NCBI GenBank assembly: GCA_009746045.1 | Contig: RPFO01000584.1 | Span: 1,451,343-1,515,342, forward strand | From: Mesostigma viride | Lineage: Eukaryota; Streptophyta; Mesostigmatophyceae; Mesostigmatales; Mesostigmataceae | Direction of reading: 5' to 3' | Length of the DNA stretch: 64,000 nucleotides | Part shown: piece by piece, positions 1 to 12,001 of the stretch | How positions within the stretch are numbered: position 1 is the first letter of the stretch | Layout of the letters: each line of letters opens with the position of its first letter | Made by a program: the position numbers and the translations under genes | The notes under the pieces: model-generated | The model's database searches: none | Seen by the model: the letters and a program-made list of their open reading frames with translations, nothing else | Told to the model about the DNA's origin: nothing

Positions 1-1469
1 CGAGAAGCTTGTCCACTTTTGGCGGTAAGCAGTGCGCCATTTCGTTTATTGTCACGGGGGGAACAAATTGCTTGTCGCACGCGCATTTTCAACCGTCTAG
101 ATCTCGGCCCGCCGTTTCGAGCCGTAGGATGTCACTTTTAAAGTTCGAAACGTTTCCTTGAAACGTTTAGCCTTTCCTTGAAGTGTTTATCCTCGGCGCG
201 CGCCATTTATCAGCCGTGGATGAGATTTGCCACCGTCCGATTTCGACTCCAGAAACCCAGTACGAGGCCATGGCAAGCGGAGGAGGTTTAAGCGGCGCGG
301 AGAGGTGAGGGAGGTGGGTCGGCGAGCGTAGCGTGGGGGGGGGGGGACGTCGACGGGTTCAGCGGGCGCTCTGTTTTGGCGCTTTTTATGAGGCGTTTTT
401 TTTTTTTTCCCTCTTGGGCTCCAGGTTTTTTTTTTACGTCTGGGCGTCGCCTTTTTTTTTTTGTGGGCGTTTCTGACCGTTGGATCGGCGCTAAGCAACC
501 CAGCTTTTTGGGAGCGCTGGTGGAATCTTCTGTCCGCCAGCATCCACGACGGATCTATTGTTGTGGTGGTGGTGTTCCCACACGGGAGCGGGAACGATTC
601 CCTCTGGTTAACGGCGGAATCTTCCGTTACAACACTTGGCTTCATACACTTGAATGTACCCGGGGATTTAGGGCACCGGCTACAGTCAGTCAGCTGTATG
701 GGCGCGGGAGCGGGAGCGGGATACGGAAAGATTCCACCAGGTTCTTGTCAACCGCAGAATCTTTCGTATCGGGACTTACTATAGATGCGTCCGGGGACTC
801 CCTGGGATTCGCCGCTCATGGGCCGCGCAGAATCTATAGTGGCCGGGGGCCGTATATACATGGAGCCGCAGATTTGAGTACCGGTGGTACTTATCGGGGC
901 AATGTGACGTGGACCAACTAACAAGGGCCCGGGGAGTTACGAAACCGGAATACCTAAATCCTGTCAGAAGACGTCCCTGGATTCATGTAGACGGATGGCT
1001 GCAACGGGATTCTAGCCTCGCATTCACTTAATTGCCGTACACCCCTAATAGATTCCAAACTTCCGCACCAGCAAATCTGCCCAAATCTGATTCCTTCTCT
1101 GGTGATGACGGATGGACCGGATAGATGCCCAGCTTCGTGGAATCGCAAACTACAGGTTGATACACAACTGTGGGTTATTCAGGAAGATCCTGGATCCCTG
1201 GGTCATGAATCCTCCATCGCAGCGGCAGGCCCAGGGCGGCGAAGCGTTGAGGACCCGCGACGAGATGCCAGGGTGCAGGCTAAGGTCAAGATTGCGTAAC
1301 CGTCATTAAGATCTGAAATCTACGGCTGTCGCGCCCCAAGAACCTGGGATTCACTACGCCCCAACCACCTGGCACTAAACACTACGTTTCCATGTTTCGG
1401 AGCTCCAAACCCGAGTAGATCCAGGGTAGATCCGATTCTTTGAGTGGCGACTTTGTGTTAGTGCGAATT
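1..1469. other. Unassigned 5' region, no gene recognised
   Basis: I see no recognisable protein in any frame. The stretch holds several T-runs (about 398-465) and scattered copies of short words resembling GGAATCTTCCG or AGAATCTTTCG (about 530-850), which look like the remains of an old repeat. The piece at 1-100 contains short words (for example AACAAATTGCTT) that also occur in the hairpin element at 1564-1709, so it may be a fragment of that family. A short ATG frame at 270-305 followed by a GTGAGG donor could be an orphan first exon, but no partner exon was found. Confidence 0.4.
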
Positions 1470-1725
1470 CTAAGACTTACAGAGAAGATTCTATCTCTTA
1501 GATCACCGAAATCTGTCAAATATCCTTAGATTCCGGTCCGTGGGCTATAAAAGTGGACAAGCCGCTTTACTCACTGGACCCTCGTGCGGAAAGCAATTTG
1601 TCGCCACTCGGTCTGCTTTTCGCACCACTCGGGCCGCCGGCCCTCGTGGGCGAAAAGCAGCCCGCGTGGCGACAAATTGCTTTCCGCACTCGGGTCCAGT
1701 GAGTAAAGCTCTACTTGTCGTGGTG
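1470..1725. repeat. Hairpin (foldback/MITE-like) element, copy 1
   Basis: Positions 1564-1709 form a nearly perfect 146-bp inverted repeat. The left arm starts GCTTTACTCACTGGACCC and the right arm ends GGGTCCAGTGAGTAAAGC, with a GC-rich centre (GGGCCGCCGGCCC) near 1640. The roughly 95 bp to its left (from GATTCTAAGACTT, with TATAAAA at 1546-1552) also occur beside a second copy at 42466-42720, so the repeat unit is about 250 bp. No ORF of substance and no clear target-site duplication are visible. It lies about 300 bp upstream of the IST1 start codon and could affect its promoter; that is inference. Confidence 0.75.
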
Positions 1726-2017
1726 TAGATAGTTGCCGCGTGGCCACAAGTAATAATTTTCCGATGTTTTATTTTTCTCTGCACACCAGATGAGCGATGG
1801 TCGCCAGGCACGGAAGCCCGCGTCAGGAATCGGGCAAAAAGAAAGGCGTATAGCTATCGACCGGATCACTGTATCAAAAGGGGGGCGGCAGTTCAACGCT
1901 CGTGTATGCTTACGTTCTTCGAGTTCTTCCAAAGTGCCAGTGACGCCAGGTGAAGCCTTCCAGGAATTGGAAGTTTGATATCCAAGGTTACTGAGCTTTG
2001 TGTGAAGTGGAACAACG

Positions 2018-5000
2018 ATGTTTGGAAGCCGGTACAAGTCCTCGAAATGGTATGTCGCCCGTTATTGAAGTGTTTTTTTTCTTGTTTCTGTAATTTGTGC
2101 TTGGCAAAATGGTTATTGCAGTCAAGCGTCGCTTGCAAATTATCGGGGTCTGCCGCTTGCGCAGATTAGCGGGGTGGCCCACAAATATAACGTATGCTTA
2201 AAGTCGATGAGCGTGTGGACTGGCCGGTAGCGTGCATTCGCTCTGTTCTATCCTGCGAAGGTTTTCCTTCAAAGGATTGATGGCCAAAGTTCCATGCATG
2301 CTCAATTCCCTAGCCTGTTTCGGCAATTCTGAAAGACACAGACCATTCGCACTACGCGATGTTAGAATATGAATCCGGCGAGACTATCAAACTGGTGCGA
2401 ATTAAGGCAGTTGTCTTCCTGCCTTTTGCTGATAGCGACACCGACTTATGCTTCGACGTACTAGTTCGCTCCACGGGTCATCAGTGTCGGACAAGCATAG
2501 TCAGTGTCGGGCCGCCTGCGTATCCTTAATTTCACTCCGTTCAGTAGCTAATGCATAGACGTTTTAAAAGTCGTTCTGATATGAAAGACCTGTCTGATTG
2601 TGCATGTAAAGCTTTTTCTGCCCCTCGTTGACCTCCATGTGCACTGTACCTGCACCTTATTTTATACATATGCTCGTGCCCCTTTACCCATAACTGCCTG
2701 TGCCTTGGCTCATCCAGCAAGACGGCGCTGCGCCTGACGTGCGGGCGCATCAAGCTGCAGCGCAACAAGAAGGAGGTGGCCAACAAGGCGCTGCGCAAGG
2801 ACATCGCTGAGTAGGTTGCATGGGGGGGAGAAATCGATGTGCCAAGGTTTAGGATGCACTGGAGATAGCTTGTGGTTGATGAGCCAGTCCTCGAGAGATG
2901 GCACTGCGCAAGGGCATGGCCGAGTCGATCTCACGGGAAGGCTAGGCATAGATATCACGTTTAAAACAGTAATAGAACTGTCTGGATTTGGCTGATGGCT
3001 CTTGCCGTAATCCCCTCTGCCGCATTCTGTCGTCCAGCCACCCCTTCATGGTGGCTTTTTTCCTGCTGCGGTAATTTCTCACGGCGGTGGGCAGTAGCGA
3101 TTGAGACAGGTGACCTCCCAGCACGTTGGCTGCTATGTTTAACGCCAATTGGCTTCCATGTTTATGCTTTGCACGTACGTTCCACAATACATCGGATACG
3201 CTGCAATGGTGCTGCTTTAACGTTGCATCCGCCGTTCTGTCCAAGTTGCGGGTGTCAGTGCGGGTGATGACGTGGTGCGCGACCAGCATTTTCCTAATCA
3301 AACCAGAAGGGGCTGCCTTGCGAAGCCGTAGACGAGAGGTCATGTACATTTGTTCAGCGGATACGTTATGCTGGTGCATACACCATACACAGGGTATTGT
3401 TTGAGATCTCGTGAGACGAGCTAGCGCACATGCAGCATGCTTGTTGCGGTCAGGAGACCACAGCTGGCACCCTCTTTTCTTTTTGCTGTCACGGGTTGTG
3501 CACCCCTCGCGACGGACACCGCCACCATGTGGCTGTGGTAGAGAACGCTCCCCTTCTGGGCCCTTCTTGGCCCTTGTTGGCGACTTGATGGCGAGTCCCG
3601 CGCACATTCCTGACAAGTTATCCATCTCCTCATTGCCACCCCCCTCTGTCGTCTCCTGCCCCCTCGCTTATCCACTCTGTTAGTAATCGGACCTCCTCAG
3701 TGCCCTCTTGTGTCGGCTCTTCTTGGCCTCTGGTGTGGTGCGCCGCAGCCTGCTGGCGGCGCACAAGGAAGACAGCGCACGCATCCGGGTACGCCTGGCC
3801 GGGCACATGGCCGTACATCGGAGTGGTCTACATAGGCACATGGCCGTTCATCGGAGTGGTCTACATAGGCACATGGCCGTTCATCGGAGTGGTCTACATA
3901 GGCACATGGCCGTTCATTGGAGTGGTCTACATAGGCACATGGCCGTTCATCGGAGTGGTCTACATAGGCACATGGCCGTTCATCGGAGTGGTCTACATAG
4001 GCACATGGCCGTTCATTGGAGTGGTCTACATAGGCACATGGCCGTTCATCGGAGTGGTCTACACAGGCACATGGCCGTTCATCGGTATACATAGGCAATG
4101 GGCCGTTCATTGGAGTGGTATATTTGGGCAATAGGCCGTTCATCGGAGTGGTTTGATTGGAGCGCGACCACTTTGAGGAGTGGCGGCCTTGCCAAGCCGC
4201 ACGCCGCGTGCCCACATAACCCTTGTGGCTTGTGCCGCACGCAGCCAAAGACATCGAAGAGCGTTCGTCGGACCACTTGATGAGCTTTTATCTTGTGATG
4301 CGGTAGAGCCCGTGCTTGCGTGCTGCCCCCCTGTCACCCCCCTGTCATGCCTCAGGTCTCATGTGTTGCGTTGTTTGCACGTGCAAGGTGTCATGGCATC
4401 AAGTTGGCCATGCCAACGCGTGATTGGTGGTTGCGTGGTATGCATGGGTGGTAGCTACTCACAAGGGGCACCGTTCGCAGCTCCTCAAGTGCAGGTGACG
4501 AGCTCTTCATGTTCCTTCATCTTGTATGAGTTTGGGGGGACGCTGTCGGGTCAAGGGTTGGGTCGTTTACCGGGGAGTAACCGAGGGGTCGGTTACCAGA
4601 ACCGGTTACCGGTAGTACCGATACCGGTAACGGACGGCCTCCCCGGTACCGGTACTGGTACCGAAGGCCATCCTTGGAAACCGAGGTACTCGGTTACCGC
4701 GCTCGGTTACCGTTACTTTGGCGCTGCGCCAAGTGCCAACAGCCAGCCCGGCAAGGATTTCGTCAGTCTTTCAGACAGCAATATGGTACCGGTAACCTGT
4801 AACCGACGGTAATCGCTACCGGTAACCGATGGTAACGAGTACTACTAGCACAGTAGCACTGGACTTTTAGCCGGCCTTCACTGGTTCGGCATGCCTTTGG
4901 GTACGGGTACCGGTAACCGAGGGTAACCGGTACCGGTACCGATTGCCTCGCGCAGTAAACCGATGCCGATACCGGTAGCCGAGGGCAAGTACCGGTTCCG

Positions 5001-8000
5001 GTACCGTTGGGCCAAAACCGGTAACCGACCCAACCCTAGCTGGATCCCACCGTCACCTTATTGATACCCATGAGACAGCCAGCCCAAGCCAGATGGTATG
5101 TCCCCTTTACAGCCCTGGTGGAGGCGCCTCCCCATCAGTCCTCGCTCCAAGTGCTGGCACCTGCCACTGCCATCCCCCCCTGCCCCCGCAGAGCTGCCTG
5201 CTCCATGTGGCCCATTTTGTGCGCTGGTGGAATGGTGACTGAGCCCTTTCTTTTGTCTCGCCTACTCTGGCACCTGCGACGGGTCCCCACACTCCACAGC
5301 CCTGCCTGCCCCCCCCCCCCTTAACACGATTCCCCCCCTCGCACCACGCCCTATATATAAACAAGACAATATATATCCTCTGCCCCCTCATGGCGTCCCT
5401 GCACCCTTGACCATGCAGGTGAAGGTGGTGTATTCTTACATGGGTGCTGATGGTGGTGGTCGAGACAGGTAGTTGTAGTCGGGCAGATTATTTAGGTGCT
5501 GATGGTGGTGGTCTAGACACGTAGTTGCAGTCGGTCAGATTATTAAGGTGCTGATGGTGGTGGTCTAGACACGTACTTGTAGTCGAGCAGATTATTAAGG
5601 TGCTGATGGTGGTGGTCTAGACAGGTAGTTGTTGTCCGGCAATGCTTCGCTCGCTCTAGCATTCTGCCACAGTGCCTGCTGACTCCACACTGCTGCCTGC
5701 TGCCTTTATTCGCGCCCTTACGTCGCGCAGCTGGAGAAGAAGGCGATGCTTACTCACCCCCCCCCCCATAAATTTATGCATGCACTAGTTAATGCCTACC
5801 TATTCAATGCCTTGCTTACTCGGGCAACTCTCTTACCTACCCCCCTGTCATCTCGCAGGTGGAGGCGGTCTTGCGTGAGTATGACCTGCTGGCCGCGTAC
5901 GACATCCTGGAGTTGTTCTGCGAGCTGCTGACCGTGCGGCTGCAGATTCTGGAGGCCAGCAAGTGAGTGGGGGGGAGTTAGGCAAACTGGTAAGTGGGGG
6001 AAGGCCAACCCGCGGGTGGGGGTAGGGGCGTGCACATGAGTGGGGTGTGGCCAAGGGGAGGCGGACGAGTGAGTGGGGACAAGTGAGTGAGTGCGGGGAT
6101 GTTGGGCGGCCAGGTAGTGAGGGGAGTGCCAGCAAGCGATGGGGGGTTCACTAGTCAGGCCATGGAACGAGCGGAGGAAGGCCAAGCGAGTGGGAAAAGG
6201 AGATGTGGATGTGGGGGGGCGTTGGCGGGCAGCTCCGATGCTGGTTGTGCTAGTCCCCCGTGCAAGCGGCCTCATGGCGCTGGGAAAATGAACACATGCC
6301 GCACATGCCACCTGGTAAGCAGGGGAGGGAACCCTACACCTGAGGTTTTCCAGTCTAGCTCAGGCGCGAGCCCCCCAAGCCACCTGTCAGTCGTACGAGC
6401 TTGAAGGGACAGAAGCTGCCAGTCCTAGACGCTACACAATTGTGGTCGTAACAGCATGTGCCAGGATGGCTGGCGCCAGGCTCCCATGTCCAGGTTTCGC
6501 ATTTGCCCAGCCGGCACCTTTCTTTGTTTTCTTGGCCGTTGTGCCCTGCGTCCCTTCTGGCCGGTGGGTCTGTTCCTTGAGCTGCAATTGCTCCTACACA
6601 GACTACAATAAAACCCCCGGCGTGTGTGTTAGCATTAACGCTGGATGCAGCATCATGTACAAGAGTGCCAAGAGTTTTGTACTCTCTCAAGTGTGCAGGG
6701 TGTGTGCGATTGGTAGAGTATGCCCCTTCCTTTCCACATGTCCCCAACCGAAGCCTGACGTTGTCACATCCAACTCCTAATGAAACCTTGGACAAAGTGG
6801 CTTTTGGGATGCTATTGTTTAGTATCCCACGACCTGCTTTTTTTTCCCGCCATGTAGAACTGTTTCTCTGTGCTTCTTTTGCCTTTCATCAACGGATAAT
6901 CGAAGGGTTGCACTGTCTACCATCCTCCCTGTTGTCCCTAGTGTGCTGATCGCCCTCATCCATAATAATCTACCAATCTACCCACCCTAAAGTGCCATTC
7001 CTGGGCTGCATGATGTTCCGCTTTCCTTATTCCCGACCCCCCTGCCAGGGAGTGCCCGCTCGACCTTAAGGAGGCAGTCAGCACGCTCATTTACGCTGCA
7101 CCACGCACAAACGACCTGCCGGACCTCATGGAGGTGCGCCGCCAATTCTCTGCCAAGTTCGGCAAGGAGTTCGTGGCGGCGGCCGAGGAGCTACGGCCAG
7201 GGTGCGGTGTTAACCGGAAGGTGGGTGGTTCTCTGGCCCTGTTGTCGCCTACAGACACCCAGTTACCCGCGTTGTCTGAGTTAATGACGCGCAAGTAATT
7301 GTATTTCACATAAGTGATTGTATTTCAAGAAAAAATATTACAGAAAGCTAAAATTTAAAGGCTATTGAAGGGCAAGAAGCAAACTGTTTATCTCCCTGGA
7401 GATGTGCTTTTGTGATGAGAATTTTACAGAGCCATGCGTTGCGTGGTATGCATGGGTGGTAGCTACTCACAAGGGGCACCGTTCAGCCATGCTTGTGTTT
7501 GTCGTACAGAAAGGTGCGCGTCCTGTGGAGACAAAGAATGTCACAAGGACGCAAGGGTTCATTTCGTCCAGGGATAGATTATTAATCAATGTGAGTCTTT
7601 CCTCGTTTGATGGGCTCTCCATCTGGCTCTCTGGGGTATCTAGTCGGTCCGCTCACCGATAATATCCCACCGTGTGTTACGCCTCTCGCCTTCGCCCACC
7701 CGATGCCCCCTCCTCGGTCCCCCTTGCCCCCCGTCCCCCTCGGTCCCCCCTTCCCTCCTCCCCCTCACCCACTCCTCTAAACCCCCCTGGTCCAGATCAT
7801 CGAGAAGCTCGCCATCAAGGCACCGGATGTGGCCACCAAACTGGCAGAGCTGCGCTCCATCGCGACCGAGTTCAACGTGGAGTGGAACGACGAGCGCGTG
7901 GCGTCAGAGCTGCTGGCCGCGCCGGCCGACCTGCTGGTGAGCCTTGCTATCTATAGCATCCGTGTGCGAATAAGCCGCTCTGTTCCATCATCTCCTCTCC

Positions 8001-11000
8001 TGCAGAATGGATCCACTGACCACATGAAGCTGGCACACAGGGTTGTTGTCTTCCTGAAATTCAACCATCACTCTGTCAACACGGTCCCCTTCTGTGCTGG
8101 ACTCCACACAGATATCTACCAGCAACAATCTGCACTAGACTATGGGGCTTGCTGCTTGTTGACCGTGGTGCGTGTTGACCGTGAGCATGAACTTGTCTTG
8201 AATCCCTGAAAATAATCCTGCCGCCCACCGCACAGGATGGCTTGGGTGGGGGTGCCGGGTTCCAGCGCACACCGGCAACGCAGCAGCCTACGGGGTACGG
8301 GGCGCCGGGTGGGCCGGTCTTCGCCACGCCTGCCGTGGGAGCACCAGGTGAGCTGGCAGCACCCGCTTTGGCGTGTTTTGTCCCCTATGCCACCCACACG
8401 TGGTTTGTTGGGAGCGATGGTCCCCTGTTGGTTGGCATCTATTATTACTATGGAAGCTATTATTTTACTAGTATTATTGGGTCCGCTGCGTTGGTGGCGG
8501 AGCTGTCCCTGGCCCCTCATGCATGTTGGGCACAGGGCTCTATAGATAGAGTCTACGCAAGGTCGCGGCATAGTGTAACACCCAGGTTGTGCCACAGGGA
8601 GCGGTGTCAGGCTTTCGCTGAGCCTTGGAGGGATTATAAGATAGTGACTAGGGGTATGGGTTTAGGGCTTGCGATCAAAGGTCGGGGGTTGTGGGTAAAT
8701 GGTTATGGGTTATGGGTTTGGGGTCAGGGGTTAGGGTTTAGTGGTTAAGGTGTTAGGGTGTTAGGGTTTAGGGATTAGAGGGTAGCGTAGGGAATACAAT
8801 TCCTGCCCCTTCACGCAGCTTTGGATCCTGAGACCCAGATAGCCATGCCAAGCCTTGCCATGATGATGCTGTCCTGGCATCCGTCACCACCACCTCCACC
8901 CACCACCATCCCTCACCTGCGTCCACATGCCATGTTGGAGCGGTAGCGAGGTCCCTCACATTGGCTGGTTCCAGCCACCTTGTGCGTTTACTGTATCGTG
9001 GGGCCTGCGTAGCAATGGGGACCAAACAAGTGTCAGTCACTGTACCACAGACAGTCACATGTCTTGAAATCCCGTGATTTCCCGTCCCTCTTGCACGTGT
9101 TTGCCTATGGGCGAACACAGCTTACTACAGCGCCAATGAATGTATCCGGTAACCTTGGTCCAGACGACCCCCCCTGTGGCTTCACTACCAATGGGCCTTA
9201 CTGAACAAACATTCCTTGTTTTTTTGACTGCCGTCACCGTCTTTCAACCATCACTGCGGCAACCGGAATCCCTCACTTCCCGACCGCATGAAGCAGGCCT
9301 ACCCAACGGTGCCGAATACGGCGCGCCTGCCACCGGGCCTGCACCTTTCCTGGCGCCAGATTTCGCCAGCATGGCGGCCCAGGCAGCCGCTAGCGCAGAG
9401 CGTGCGCGTCGGGCAGCAGAAGAGGCAGAGGCCACGGCGGCGCGGCTGGCACAGGGCCATGTAGGGGGTGGTGCCGACACGGGGCCGACATTGTCGCCGT
9501 ACGCGCATGCGAATCAAGCCGGGGGGTACGGGCGGCCGCCAGAGGCGTCCGGGTCGGGCATGGGGAGGGACCCCCTGGATGATGATGGCCCGATCAAGCC
9601 ACCCAAGCTGGCGTCGTTCGAGGATGGGGCGGAGAAAGGGGGCAAGAAGGGCAAGGGGGATGAAGGGGGTGGCAGCCAGATGGAGGCCCCCCCCCCGCCG
9701 CAGTTTACGCATCCGCCCATGCATGGGGCCCAGGGACCTGTGTATGGCGTCGCCGCGGCAGGCGCTCCCAGGTGAGTGTCGAGAGAGGCGGCAGTTGGCG
9801 GCGTTTGAGTTTTCTCTACGTCAAGTTTGTTGTCAATTTCTTATTTAATGGTACTGCAAGTGGTAGTTGCCACTTGCCCACATGGTGGGGTTGGTTTGCC
9901 GGCTGTTTTGGTACCCCCCGGCTGCATTTTTTTAAACGGCACTGAGGCTTTCTTTCTGTTTGGGCTTGAGTACAACAGGGCAGCAATGGCTGAAACTGAT
10001 TGGGTGGGGGGCTTTGGCGGTTCTGGAAACGCCTTCCACATGTTGTGGCCCCCCTAGTGTGATCTATAGGGGTGGGGGTTGAGCCGTTGAGGAGTGGGTG
10101 CATGGTGGGTTTGGATGGGGTAAGGCGGGGGGAGGTTGTTGAGAAGGATTACCTGGTTGCATGCGAAGGTAGGCAGGGCAGGGGGTGAGGGCAGGCGGGA
10201 AAGTTGTGTAGGGTTGACCGGGGAGTTAGGGGCAAGTGGAAATGTATAAATTTGCATGGATGTATTTTATTGGTGTGTTTTTGTTTTTAACCTTCTTGTA
10301 CATGCAAATCATGGGTTGAAAACCACAAACAGGTGTCAAGGTAGGCTGTCGGGGACTTGGGGCGTAGAAGAAAGGCGCTGACGTTAGCCATGTGAGCTAA
10401 CTGAGCATGTCCTCATGTGTCAAGAAGAGCCGCATTCGTTTTTATGCCCATTTTGGCAGGCACGGTGACGGACATTCCATTTGTTCCTCTCTGCAGACCT
10501 CACCTACCATGGATGGAGGCGGTACTTACTGCAAGTTTGCTGCCAGTTTGATTGGTTTCCACTTCTCAAGTAGATGAGGCATTTTCGCATACCTACAGTG
10601 GGGAGGTTGGGCACTATCTGTCTCCTTAGTGTAGTTTATACAGAGAGACCGTACAGGGTCCTGGTTTATCGTAGTATCTATGTATCTTGTTTTAGTAATG
10701 CTATGGGACACCTTCAATGGCTGGACTTGTGTATTTTTGCCTTTGACGCAGTATGCTGCTTTTAAATTGGGAATGCAGCATGCAGCATGCGAGTGCCAAC
10801 TACTGTTAATCATGCCATAACTCAGTACTTCTACCGTCTACGTGATGCGTTGCCTACACTGGTGCCCCCATCCGTTTTCTGTTTTACCTGCTCTGCCCAT
10901 CTCTTCACATGCCTGTTCACCCTAACCGGTCAACTTGATGTCGCACTGCCAACGCGGATGCAATTTATTGGTGGGTTGTCCTACAGCGCAATTGGAGGTG

Positions 11001-11122
11001 GAGCAGGGCCCAGCTCATCAGCCCCCCCGAGCCAGCAAGCCACCGCGCCCCCTAGTGCACCAGACCTTCCTGACTTGAATGATTTGACCGCGAGGTTTGA
11101 AGCATTGAAGAGGAGAACTTGA
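2018..11122 (+). CDS. IST1: IST1-like ESCRT-III-associated regulator of Vps4 (9 exons)
   Basis: Exons: 2018-2049, 2718-2810, 3749-3788, 5859-5962, 7049-7220, 7796-7936, 8236-8347, 9297-9771, 10987-11122, giving 434 aa. All introns are GT-AG and all phases match. The start ATG gives MFGSRYKSSK, then C-K-T formed across the first splice, as in plant IST1 (CKT followed by an RIKL motif). The conserved ESCRT-III-like helical domain covers residues 1-190: GRIKLQRNKKE, ARIRVEAVLREYDLL, DILELFCELL, ECPLDLKEAVSTLIYAAPR, KFGKEFVAAA, GVNRK. A low-complexity Gly/Pro/Ala linker follows. The extreme C-terminus, DLNDLTARFEALKRRT, is a MIT-interacting motif. In the known family IST1 binds CHMP1 and the Vps4 MIT domain and controls multivesicular-body sorting and membrane scission in the cytosol and on endosomes. 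Least certain are the acceptor of exon 8 and the final intron. Introns contain minisatellites and a foldback element. Confidence 0.9.
3804..4150. repeat. 33-bp minisatellite in IST1 intron 3
   Basis: About ten tandem copies of a 33-bp unit (core CACATGGCCGTTCATCGGAG, then TGGTCTACATAGG). Copies differ mainly by C/T at one site; the last ones are degenerate. The array begins 15 bp after the 5' splice site of the intron. Long ORFs read through it on both strands only because 33 is divisible by three. Confidence 0.95.
4554..5037. mobile_element. Palindrome-rich foldback/MITE-like element in IST1 intron 3
   Basis: The ends are 20-bp inverted repeats (left AGGGTTGGGTCGTTTACCGG, right CCGGTAACCGACCCAACCCT, one mismatch). 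The 484-bp interior is packed with variants of ACCGGTAACCG and GGTTACCGGT, each close to self-complementary, so the whole can fold many ways. It has no coding capacity. I could not identify a target-site duplication. It is probably a non-autonomous DNA element; the superfamily is unknown. Confidence 0.65.
5443..5637. repeat. 52-bp tandem repeat, about 4 copies
   Basis: Units starting GGTGCTGATGGTGGTGGTC recur at 5443, 5495, 5547 and 5599, exactly 52 bp apart. They lie inside the long third intron of the IST1-like gene and are non-coding. Confidence 0.9.
8646..8785. repeat. Degenerate telomere-like repeats inside an IST1 intron
   Basis: A G-rich strand with many TTAGGG and TTTAGGG words plus variants such as TTATGGG and TTGTGGG, about 140 bp, in intron 7. 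It resembles an interstitial telomeric sequence of the plant TTTAGGG type. Such tracts can arise by double-strand-break repair or ancient chromosome-end fusion; neither can be shown here. Confidence 0.6.
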
Positions 11123-11423
11123 ACGTTGGAGCCGCTTCCGAGGCTTATTGCGAGGGCAGAAATGCCGGTAGGCTCAGGGGGTAGATCAATGAGACAACCA
11201 GCGCCAGAAGTCTGGAGAATCCGGCCCATGGTAGCTCGAGCCCGCTATTATCTTATTCGCATTTGTCAACGTTCAGGATGATGGAGACGAATGCAGGTGG
11301 AAATGCGTAGCTGTGTACGTTGAAACGATGGCTGGCTAACGTTCAGAGGGAGACCTAGACGGTTCAGCTAATAGAAGAACTCCAACACCAATGCGTTTAT
11401 TCTTAGCGGCCAGGAGGTCCAGT

Positions 11424-11428
11424 TGTAA
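11424..11428 (+). terminator. Candidate TGTAA poly(A) signal for IST1
   Basis: First TGTAA pentamer downstream of the IST1 stop codon, about 300 nt into the presumed 3'UTR. TGTAA is the usual poly(A) signal in green algae. The assignment is by position only. Confidence 0.45.
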
Positions 11429-11997
11429 GCACCACGGCTGCGATCATGTAGGAATAGTGCCTCATGCTGTACGCGGCCACCTCTCGTTGTCAGAACGCTG
11501 CGGTTATGGTATGTGTAGACAGGGTTTAGTTGTGTGCAGATACTACTCACTGTTCTGGCTGTGTGCAGATACTACTCAAGCATGAGCAGGGGCACGCCAT
11601 GGAGTAATGTACTTCGTCAGTATGCCTGTGTGCCGCGATCCTGCATTCGGATGTGGTGGATATCAGAGGGTTCATCCATTGTCATAGCCGCTCCGTTCCA
11701 GTCATCCAGTGGCTATCACCATTGCCATGATGAAATCAGCCTATGGGCCACTCTGTCTGATTGACGTGGGCCTAGCTAGCTGCTGGGTCAGTATCATGAT
11801 GCATGATCCACATGCCTGAATGGTGATAAGTGTATCTTGCTGTACGTGTACGCTTTTGTGCCTGTGCTAATTAGCTTGTAACCATCCTTCATCAAGGAGA
11901 CAACCAGCGCAGGCCAGAAATCAATCCTTCATGTGAAGTGGTGGACCCTACTTGTACATGCATGCAAAAGTTAGTATAATTCGTGTTGGTTGACCAA
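11429..11997. other. Intergenic, no gene recognised
   Basis: No recognisable coding sequence. It holds a direct repeat of GTGTGCAGATACTACTCA at about 11530-11578, and at about 11895 the word AAGGAGACAACCAGCGCAGG, which recurs at about 19828 on the far side of the transposon nest. A further TGTAA lies near 11876. Confidence 0.4.
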
Positions 11998-12001
11998 TTA
12001 A

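Noticed and set aside
270-305. First exon of a separate gene (ATG, 12 codons, GTGAGG donor)
   Set aside because: No second exon or product could be recognised; chance is likely in GC-rich DNA.
187-921. ORFs of 107-181 aa at the left edge
   Set aside because: Low-complexity Phe- or Lys-rich translations of T-runs with no conserved features.
10498-10533. Extra IST1 exon between 9771 and 10987
   Set aside because: The acceptor before ACCTCACC looks good, but its available donor leaves the wrong phase for the last exon; joining 9771 directly to 10987 keeps the frame.
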